14,015 nt of DNA, taken from AC-37 sp036382905 (GTDB taxonomy: Bacteria > Actinomycetota > Thermoleophilia > Solirubrobacterales > Thermoleophilaceae). A program made the position numbers and the translations under genes. The stretch lies in contig DASVPL010000131.1 of the NCBI GenBank assembly GCA_036382905.1, positions 1 to 14,015 of the forward strand, given 5' to 3'. The notes under the pieces are model-generated. The model ran no database searches. It was not told the DNA's origin and worked only from the letters and a program-made list of their open reading frames with translations. Shown piece after piece: positions 6,272 to 11,529 of the stretch; the stretch's first letter is position 1, and every line of letters begins with the position of its first letter.

Positions 6272-7141
6272 CTAGGCGGCCGCGCTGTCGCCGCCGGCGG
6301 GAGCGTCGTCGCTCGCCGCGGAGGCGTCCTCGTCAGCGGCCGCGGGGGCGTCGGCGTCGGCGGCGGTCGCTGGCGCGGCGGCTTCGGCGTCGTCGCCGGC
6401 GGGTGAAGCGTCGTCGGGCGCGGGAGCCGCGCCGGTCGCCGCTGGCGCCGCGGCTTCGTCGCCGTCGCCCTCGTCGCCGCCGTCGGCCTCCGCTGCCTCG
6501 CGCCGCAGCCGCACCTCGCGGCGCTCGCGCTTGGCCGGCCGCTCGTGATCGGTGCCGGGCTCCTCGACGTGCTCCTCGTGCTCGCCCTCCTCGGTCACGC
6601 GCGCGGGCGCCATGACCATCGTCATGTTGCGGCCGTCGAGGTTGGGGCGCTGCTCGATCACGCCGAGCTCGCCGATGTCCTCCGCCAGGCGCATCAGCAG
6701 GGCCTCGCCGCGCTCGGGATGGGTCGTCTCGCGGCCGCGGAACATGATCGTGACCTTCACGCGGTCGTTGTGCTTGAGGAAGCGAACGACGTGACCCTTC
6801 TTGGTCTCGTAGTCGTTGTTCGCGATCTTCGGCCGCAGCTTGATCTCGCGGACCGTCACCTGCTTCTGGTGGCGGCGGGCGGCCTTGGCCTTCTGCTCCT
6901 GCTCGTACTTGTACTTCGAGTAGTCGAGCACGCGCACGACCGGCGGGCGCGCCTCGGCGGCCACCTCGACGAGATCGAGGTCGCGCTCCTGGGCGTAGCG
7001 CAGGGCCTGGTCCGTGGGGACGACTCCGACCTGGTTGCCGTCGTCGCCGATCAGCCGCACCTGCGGCACGCGGATCCGCTCGTTGATGCGAGTCTGATCG
7101 CGCTCCGGCGGGCGGCGATCGAACCTACGTGGGATCGGCAC
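6272..7141 (-). CDS. infC: Translation initiation factor IF-3 with long acidic tail
   Basis: IF-3 binds the 30S subunit, prevents 50S joining and checks the start codon and initiator tRNA. The IF3 N-domain (about 18-85) contains RINERIRVPQVRLIG and RPPVVRVLDYSKYKYEQ. The C-domain (about 90-180) contains VREIKLRPKI, DYETKKGHVVRFL, VTIMFRGRE and LDGRNMTMVMAP. Residues 181-289 are an extra tail: a short Glu/Arg-rich part, then about 80 residues almost only of Ala, Asp, Glu, Gly and Pro. Most bacterial IF-3s end near residue 180, and streptomycetes have a shorter Ala/Glu tail. The GTG at 7141 is the assumed start; no Shine-Dalgarno is visible and IF-3 genes often use rare start codons, so the first 16 residues are uncertain. 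Confidence 0.95.
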   Translation of the reverse strand: MPIPRRFDRRPPERDQTRINERIRVPQVRLIGDDGNQVGVVPTDQALRYAQERDLDLVEVAAEARPPVVRVLDYSKYKYEQEQKAKAARRHQKQVTVREIKLRPKIANNDYETKKGHVVRFLKHNDRVKVTIMFRGRETTHPERGEALLMRLAEDIGELGVIEQRPNLDGRNMTMVMAPARVTEEGEHEEHVEEPGTDHERPAKRERREVRLRREAAEADGGDEGDGDEAAAPAATGAAPAPDDASPAGDDAEAAAPATAADADAPAAADEDASAASDDAPAGGDSAAA

Positions 7142-7148
7142 TAGTGCG

Positions 7149-7170
7149 GCCGTCCGAGCGTTCGGTCGGC
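7149..7170 (-). promoter_or_regulatory. Hairpin directly before the infC start
   Basis: Minus strand: GCCG-A-CCGA, loop ACGC, TCGG-A-CGGC. Eight base pairs are broken by one A-A mismatch. It occupies the space where a Shine-Dalgarno should be and ends seven bases before the GTG at 7141. A possible control element for infC translation; GC-rich sequence also forms such stems by chance. Confidence 0.4.
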
Positions 7171-7180
7171 GGGGACCCGG

Positions 7181-7279
7181 CTAGACGTCAAAGGCGCTCT
7201 CGTACGGGAGGGAGCGGCAGCGACAGGAGGGGCAAGGGCGCGTCAGCGGGGGCGCGGTTCGTGGGTGCTCCTCATTCAC
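7181..7279 (-). CDS. Putative leaderless cysteine-containing leader peptide before infC
   Basis: A 32-codon frame starting GTG at 7279 and ending TAG at 7181-7183, 39 bases before infC. The product starts MNEEHPRTAPPLTRP, continues CPSCRCRS (three Cys in six residues) and ends LPYESAFDV. The reason to take it seriously is position. The -10 box TATACT ends at 7285, and the predicted transcription start about six bases on is the G of this GTG, which is the geometry of leaderless actinobacterial mRNAs. Leaderless Cys-rich short ORFs acting as cysteine-responsive attenuators are known in mycobacteria. An overlapping 10-codon ATG frame (7275-7243) is a competitor. No homologue is known to me, so coding status is unproven. 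Confidence 0.42.
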   Translation of the reverse strand: MNEEHPRTAPPLTRPCPSCRCRSLPYESAFDV

Positions 7280-7284
7280 AAGCG

Positions 7285-7314
7285 AGTATAGCCCTCATCC
7301 GGTCGCCGGCTCGA
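7285..7314 (-). promoter_or_regulatory. Promoter of the infC transcript
   Basis: Minus strand: -10 TATACT at 7290-7285 (5 of 6 to TATAAT), 18-bp spacer, -35 TCGAGC at 7314-7309 (3 of 6 to TTGACA). It lies in the thrS-infC gap, about 140 bases before the infC start. It gives infC a promoter separate from thrS. The likely transcription start is at 7279-7277. Confidence 0.6.
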
Positions 7315-7330
7315 CCCTTCCGCGGGATCG

Positions 7331-9247
7331 TCAAGAGCGCGCGGAGATCTCGTCGCGCAGACGCTCGATCACCGCGTCGACCGGCTCGGCCCCCTGGTCG
7401 CCCTCGCGGTGGCGGCGGACGGAGACCTGGCCGGCCTCCTGCTCCTTGTCCCCCACAACGAGCATCAGCGGCACCTTGCGCAGCTCGCCGTCGCGGATCT
7501 TGCGCCCGACCGACTCGGTGCGGTCGTCCACCTCGACGCGGATGCCGGCGCCACGCAGCCGCTCCTCGACCTCGCGGGCGTAGTCGTTGTGGCGGTCGGC
7601 GATCGGCAGGACGAGCGCGTGCACCGGCGTGAGCCACAGCGGCAGCTCGCCGGCGTAGTGCTCGATCAGGATGCCGATGAAGCGCTCGAACGAGCCGAGC
7701 AGCGCGCGATGGATCATCACCGGCCGGTGCTCGGCGTTGTCCGCGCCCGTGTAGGTGAGCTCGAACTGCTCGGGCATGTAGTAGTCGAGCTGGACGGTGC
7801 CGAGCTGCCACGAGCGCTTCAGCGAGTCGGTCATGTGGAGGTCGATCTTCGGCCCGTAGAAGGCGCCGTCGCCCTCGTTCAGGTCGTAGTCGAGGCCGCG
7901 GCTCTCGAGCGCCCGGGCGAGCGCCGCCTCGGCGCGGTCCCACATCGCCTCGGTGCCGACGCGCTTCTCGGGCCGGGTGGAGAGCTCGAGTCGCGGCTCG
8001 AACCCGAAGTGGTCGTAAATGAAGAAGCCGAAGTCGAGGCAGCGCAGGACCTCCTCCTCGATCTGGTCCTCCGTGCAGAACACGTGCGCGTCGTCCTGGG
8101 TGATGTGGCGCACGCGCAGCAGACCGTGCAGCGTCCCGCTCGGCTCGTGGCGGTGCACGAGCCCCTGCTCGGCGTAGCGGATCGGCAGGTCGCGGTAGGA
8201 GCGCAGGTCGCGCTTGTAGATCTGAACGTGGGCGGGACAGTTCATGGGCTTGAGGCCCATGGGCCGCTCCTCCACGTCCGTGAAGTACATGTTGTCGCGG
8301 TAGACGTGCCAGTGCCCTGACTGCTTCCAGAGCTCGACGCCGTAGAGGATCGGCGTGCGCACCTCGACGTAGCCGCGGCCGACGTTCTCGGTCCGCCACA
8401 GCTTGGTCAGCTCGTTCCAGACGTGCGTGCCGGCGGGGAGCCAGAACGGCGAGCCGGGCGAGAGGTCGGAGAGCATGAACAGCCCGAGCTCTCTGCCGAG
8501 CTTGCGGTGGTCGCGCGCGCGGGCCTGCTCGAGCATCTCGAGATGCTCGTCGAGGTCCTCCTTGCTCAGGAACGCCGTCCCGTAGATGCGCGTGAGCATC
8601 TGGCGGTTCTCGTCGCCGCGCCAGTACGCGCCCGCGACCGAGGTGAGCTTGAACGCCTTGATCCGCTTGGTCGTCGGGCCGTGCGGCCCGCGGCATAGGT
8701 CGGTGAAGGGACCGTTGCGGTAGAGCGAGACCGTCTCGACCGCCTCGTTCTGGATCAGGTCCTGGATCAGCTCGACCTTGTACGGCTGCTCCTCGCGCGT
8801 GAAGCGGTCGAGGGCCTCGGCGGTCGAGACGTCGCTGCGCTCGAAGGACTCGTCGGCCTTCACGTGGCGGCGCATCGCCTCCTCGATCTTCGGGAGGTCG
8901 TCCTCCCCCACCTTCACGCCCTCGGGGAACTCGAAGTCGTAGTAGAAGCCGTCCTCGATCGGCGGCCCGATCGACACCTTCGTGCCTGGGTAGAGGTCGA
9001 TCACCGCGGTGGCGAGCACGTGGGCCGTGTCGTGGCGGATCAGCTCGAGGGCATCCGGGCTCTTGGGCGTGACGATCTCGATCGGCTTGCCGTCCTCGAG
9101 CGGGGCCGACAGGTCCTTCAGTGCGCCGTTCTGGCGGATAGCCAGCGCTGCACGCGCAAGGCCCTCACCTATGGCACGGGCCGCATCCGCACCGGTGGCC
9201 CCATCCTCGAGCTCGAGCGGAGTGCCGTCGGGGAGCGTGACCTGCAT
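7331..9247 (-). CDS. thrS: Threonyl-tRNA synthetase
   Basis: Charges tRNA-Thr and edits mis-charged Ser; cytoplasmic class II homodimer, 638 residues, normal length. An N-terminal TGS domain (1-60, MQVTLPDGTPLEL) precedes the editing domain with HDTAH (H72, H76) and CRGPH (C185, H189), then the catalytic core. The zinc ligands are visible as C337 (PMNCPAH), H388 (TQDDAHVF) and H513 (VMIHRALLGS). Motif 2 is HRHEPSGTLHG. The C-terminal anticodon-binding domain begins near 540 (LTPVHALVLPIA). The ATG at 9247 fits the TGS fold but has no Shine-Dalgarno. An in-frame ATG at 9328 would add 27 residues (MFCVAGHSG...), and the frame stays open to 9550. No T-box is seen upstream. Confidence 0.97.
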   Translation of the reverse strand: MQVTLPDGTPLELEDGATGADAARAIGEGLARAALAIRQNGALKDLSAPLEDGKPIEIVTPKSPDALELIRHDTAHVLATAVIDLYPGTKVSIGPPIEDGFYYDFEFPEGVKVGEDDLPKIEEAMRRHVKADESFERSDVSTAEALDRFTREEQPYKVELIQDLIQNEAVETVSLYRNGPFTDLCRGPHGPTTKRIKAFKLTSVAGAYWRGDENRQMLTRIYGTAFLSKEDLDEHLEMLEQARARDHRKLGRELGLFMLSDLSPGSPFWLPAGTHVWNELTKLWRTENVGRGYVEVRTPILYGVELWKQSGHWHVYRDNMYFTDVEERPMGLKPMNCPAHVQIYKRDLRSYRDLPIRYAEQGLVHRHEPSGTLHGLLRVRHITQDDAHVFCTEDQIEEEVLRCLDFGFFIYDHFGFEPRLELSTRPEKRVGTEAMWDRAEAALARALESRGLDYDLNEGDGAFYGPKIDLHMTDSLKRSWQLGTVQLDYYMPEQFELTYTGADNAEHRPVMIHRALLGSFERFIGILIEHYAGELPLWLTPVHALVLPIADRHNDYAREVEERLRGAGIRVEVDDRTESVGRKIRDGELRKVPLMLVVGDKEQEAGQVSVRRHREGDQGAEPVDAVIERLRDEISARS

Positions 9248-9260
9248 CGCGGGAAAGCTA

Positions 9261-9297
9261 GCGGCCGTCCCGGCCGCGCCCGGCGCCGCTGGGCGCC
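9261..9297 (-). promoter_or_regulatory. Two adjacent GC hairpins before thrS
   Basis: GCGGCC/GGCCGC (arms 9261-9266 and 9272-9277) and GGCGCC/GGCGCC (arms 9282-9287 and 9292-9297) are back to back, ending 13 bases before the thrS ATG. They lie in the probable untranslated leader, or in the coding region if the longer start at 9328 is used. They could limit ribosome access. No threonine-specific T-box elements accompany them. Confidence 0.3.
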
Positions 9298-9321
9298 TTC
9301 GCCCACTGTGACCTGCCACAC

Positions 9322-9335
9322 AGAACATGTGTTCG
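9322..9335. promoter_or_regulatory. LexA-like SOS box
   Basis: The minus strand reads CGAACACATGTTCT. The Gram-positive/actinobacterial LexA consensus CGAAC-RNRY-GTTCG is met at 13 of 14 positions, including both GAAC/GTTC half sites and the central RNRY. It lies in the divergent gap between thrS (75 bp away) and the secreted transglycosylase gene (215 bp away). Confidence 0.4.
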
Positions 9336-9549
9336 CTCGGGGTACCTTCAGCCGAGTAAGACCGGATCGACGACGCGGGCCGTGGGAGGCCCCATCGATC
9401 CCCGGAGGTCGCCAGCGCAGCCGCGCACCCCGCGGTCGGCGAAGGCGGATTCGGCGCCCGCACGGGCGAGACGCCGCGACACAGAGCGCGGACGTCCTCG
9501 CACGCGGGCTGAGCCAAGTCACCCGACCCCCTCCCCGGGAGGTTCTTCA
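9336..9549 (+). other. Long structured 5' region of the transglycosylase gene
   Basis: More than 200 non-coding bases precede the gene. On the plus strand they can fold into a nested stem: GACC (9360-9363) with GGTC (9407-9410), GGATCGA (9364-9370) with TCGATCC (9395-9401), and inside it GGGCC (9377-9381) with GGCCC (9388-9392). A second nested stem is CGGCG...CGCCG (9452-9476) around CCCG-CA-CGGG. Actinobacterial rpf genes often carry c-di-AMP riboswitches, but I do not see the conserved GGGGACCCA or GGTGAATC elements of that class. A good Shine-Dalgarno (GGGAGGT, 9537-9543) precedes the ATG. No clear promoter was found. Confidence 0.35.
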
Positions 9550-10044
9550 ATGCGAAAGCTCTTGCTGTCCCTTGCCTGCGTCGCCGCGGCCGTGCCCGCC
9601 GTGGCGCTGGCCGCCGACGAGGACGACGTCCAGGTCAGCGGCACCACGCCACAGGCCGACGAGCGCCCCGCGGACGCGCGCCAAAAGGCCAAGCGCGGCC
9701 AGGCGCGGATCGAGCGCACGCACGAGCGTGCCGAGAAGCGCCGTCAGCGCGCGCGGGCGCGCAAGCGTGCGCGGGCGCGTGCCCGCGTAAATGCCGGCGG
9801 GTCCGGCGGCGGTGCCACGCCGGCGCACCTCCAGGCCATCGCGGCCTGCGAGTCCGGCGGCAACCCGAGCGCCGTCGGCGGCGGCGGGGCCTTCCGCGGC
9901 AAGTACCAGTTCGATCGCGGGACCTGGGCCTCGGTCGGCGGCAGCGGCGATCCGGCCGCGGCCCCGGAGGCCGAGCAGGATCGCCGCGCGGCGATCCTGT
10001 ACTCGCGGGCGGGGTCGAGCCCGTGGCCGGTGTGCGGCTCGTAG
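9550..10044 (+). CDS. Secreted Rpf-type transglycosylase-like protein
   Basis: Probable peptidoglycan-cleaving lytic transglycosylase acting outside the membrane, 164 residues. A Sec signal peptide (MRKLLLSLACVAAAVPAVALA, cut near residue 21-22) is followed by a short acidic part and then an extremely basic linker (about 43-79, mostly Arg, Lys, Ala). The catalytic domain spans about 91-164. It shows LQAIAACESGGNPSAVG, with catalytic Glu101, then KYQFDRGTWASVGGSGDP, EQDRRAAILYSRAG and the terminal SPWPVCGS. Cys100 and Cys162 should form the family disulfide. This is the PF06737-type domain of resuscitation-promoting factors, without LysM or G5 modules. The ATG at 9550 is fixed by GGGAGGT seven bases upstream. 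A hairpin terminator follows. Confidence 0.92.
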   Translation: MRKLLLSLACVAAAVPAVALAADEDDVQVSGTTPQADERPADARQKAKRGQARIERTHERAEKRRQRARARKRARARARVNAGGSGGGATPAHLQAIAACESGGNPSAVGGGGAFRGKYQFDRGTWASVGGSGDPAAAPEAEQDRRAAILYSRAGSSPWPVCGS

Positions 10045-10072
10045 ACAACTGCAGCACCTAGGGAGCAGGACC

Positions 10073-10099
10073 CGGAGGCCCGCCGAGTGCGGGCCTCCG
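10073..10099 (+). terminator. Terminator of the transglycosylase gene
   Basis: A perfect 11-bp stem CGGAGGCCCGC/GCGGGCCTCCG with a 5-nt loop starts 28 bases after the stop codon. It is followed by GTCAT rather than a T-run, so it is a weak-tail, GC-type terminator. It abuts the inverted repeat at 10101. Confidence 0.6.
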
Positions 10100-10100
10100 T

Positions 10101-10151
10101 CATCGATTGGAGGGTTTCTCCGCTATGCGGTACACAATGCTCCAATCGATG
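10101..10151 (+). promoter_or_regulatory. 12-bp inverted repeat covering the ribosome-binding site and AUG
   Basis: CATCGATTGGAG (10101-10112) and CTCCAATCGATG (10140-10151) are perfect inverted copies, 27 bases apart. Inside lies a second stem, CCGC-TAT-GCGG (10120-10130), which holds the AUG (10125-10127). The GGAG of the Shine-Dalgarno GGAGGG (10109-10114) pairs in the outer stem. A local alternative is GGAG with CTCC at 10118-10121. In mRNA this would block initiation; as DNA it could be an operator. Confidence 0.6.
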
Positions 10152-10751
10152 CGACTCGTCGCGCTCACGCTGCTCGCCGGGGTGCTTGTCGGCACGATCG
10201 GCTGGGCCTCCGACGGGGGCCCGCTGCTCGTGCGCTGGACGAGCGCGATCGCCGCGGGGTGGCTGATCGGCGCGTTCGTGGTGGGCGCGCTCGCCGGCAG
10301 CGGCCTGCGCGCCGCGGCGGCGGGCGCGGGCACGATCGTCGCCGGCGTCGCCACCTACTACGTGCTCTTCCACTTCGTGTCCGGGGAGCTGAGCCTGAGG
10401 TACGGCGTGGTCGTGGGCGTCGCGTGGTCGAGCGTGGGGATCGGCATCGGCGCGGTGCTCGGCTGGGCCGGTGACGCGTGGCGGCGCCGGCACGCCGATT
10501 CGATCGGCGTGGCGCTCCTCTCGGGCGCGCTGGCCGGCGAGGCGATGCTGCTGCTCGGCGAGTGGCAAAACCGCGCAGCGCGGGTCGTGCTGATCTGCGA
10601 GCTCGTCCTGGGCGCAGCCCTGCCATACCTGCTCGCACGCCCGAAGCTGGCCAGAACCGTCGCCCTGAGTGCTGCCGTTGCCGTCGCCGTAATAGGCGTA
10701 GAGAGCGCCGTCCGCGGGACGATGCGCCTCGCGGGCTGGGCCGGCGCCTAG
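10125..10751 (+). CDS. Polytopic membrane protein, function unknown
   Basis: A 208-residue integral membrane protein with six or seven predicted helices at roughly 10-28, 38-59, 62-84, 93-116, 126-145, 152-171 and 176-192, many rich in Gly and Ala. A conserved-looking tract LGWAGDAWRRRHADS links helices 4 and 5. No enzymatic or transporter motif is seen. The overall size and helix pattern recall DUF6518-like actinobacterial proteins, but I am not sure. The ATG at 10125 was chosen for GGAGGG 10 bases upstream. Alternatives are TTG 10107, ATG 10137 and ATG 10149. The start sits inside a large hairpin, suggesting translational control. The stop shares CTAG with the convergent metallohydrolase gene. 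Confidence 0.75.
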   Translation: MRYTMLQSMRLVALTLLAGVLVGTIGWASDGGPLLVRWTSAIAAGWLIGAFVVGALAGSGLRAAAAGAGTIVAGVATYYVLFHFVSGELSLRYGVVVGVAWSSVGIGIGAVLGWAGDAWRRRHADSIGVALLSGALAGEAMLLLGEWQNRAARVVLICELVLGAALPYLLARPKLARTVALSAAVAVAVIGVESAVRGTMRLAGWAGA

Positions 10752-11503
10752 CCCGGCGGGTCCACGCGCACGACCTGGCTGCCCGGCACGATGTCGTCGC
10801 GGCCGGAGTCGGTCCAGCGCACCCAGGCCTTGTGGCCGCCGTCGTAGTCGGGCGCCCACAGCACGAGCGTCGCCTCCTCGTCCCAGACCGTGCAGCGCTC
10901 GTCCGACTCCTCGTCGACACCACGCCACACCCGCACGAACGCGTTCTGCTCCCACTCGTCGCCGATCGTGGTCGGCTCGGTGTGGCCCGGGCGCACGACT
11001 GTCTCGGGCGGGAGCTTCATCAGCACGTCCATGATCGAGGCCTTCAGGTCCTCGAACGTCGTCGAGCCGGGCGCGCGCACGCCGCCGACGGAGCCCTTGA
11101 ACAGCGTGTCGCCCGTGTAGATCTCCGCGTCGTTCACGCGGAACGAGAGCATCCCGTCGGTGTGACCGGGCGTGTGCAGCCCGTCGATGCGCAGGCCGCC
11201 GACCTCGAGGACCTCGCCGGGCTCGATGGCACGGTCCACGTCCATCAGCCGCGCGGCCTCGAGCGGATGGGCCAGGATCTTCACGCCGAGGCGCTCCTGG
11301 AACACGTGGTTCTCGGAGACGTGGTCGTGATGGTGGTGGGTGAGCAGCAGGTACGGGATCGTCAGCTCGTTCTGCTCCACCGCGGCGAGCAATGGCTCGG
11401 GGTCGGCCCCGCCGTCGACGATCACTCCGTGCCCGCCCGGCTCGTCCGCGACGAGGTACGCGTTGGAGAGGAAGTCCGGCGACATCGACCGCTCGACGAT
11501 CAC
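10748..11503 (-). CDS. Metallo-beta-lactamase-fold hydrolase (glyoxalase II-like) with C-terminal add-on
   Basis: Probable di-zinc thioester or ester hydrolase of 251 residues, cytoplasmic. Metal ligands are visible: THHHHDH (H56, H58, D60, H61), TPGHTDG (H114), YTGDTLF (D132) and RPGHTEP (H174). The C-terminal 50 residues after the MBL core (from about 200: CTVWDEEATLVLWAPDYDGG, then KAWVRWTDSG and GSQVV) are not part of a normal glyoxalase II, which instead ends in a helical substrate-binding domain. The start could be GTG 11503, preferred because it supplies the first strand (IVERSMSPDFLSNAYLV), or ATG 11485. It is divergent from the aminotransferase gene by 26 bp. The real substrate (hydroxyacyl-glutathione, mycothiol-like or other thioester) is unknown. 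Confidence 0.86.
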   Translation of the reverse strand: MIVERSMSPDFLSNAYLVADEPGGHGVIVDGGADPEPLLAAVEQNELTIPYLLLTHHHHDHVSENHVFQERLGVKILAHPLEAARLMDVDRAIEPGEVLEVGGLRIDGLHTPGHTDGMLSFRVNDAEIYTGDTLFKGSVGGVRAPGSTTFEDLKASIMDVLMKLPPETVVRPGHTEPTTIGDEWEQNAFVRVWRGVDEESDERCTVWDEEATLVLWAPDYDGGHKAWVRWTDSGRDDIVPGSQVVRVDPPG

Positions 11504-11529
11504 GGCCGGGAAGATGACAGGATCGCTCG

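Noticed and set aside
9248..9340. T-box leader for thrS
   Set aside because: The AGGGTGGNACCGCG-like antiterminator sequence and specifier stem are not visible.
9512..9528. Sequence resembling the B12 box of cobalamin riboswitches (AGCCAAGTCACCCGACC)
   Set aside because: Only 11 of 16 positions agree, and none of the other conserved cobalamin riboswitch elements are present upstream.
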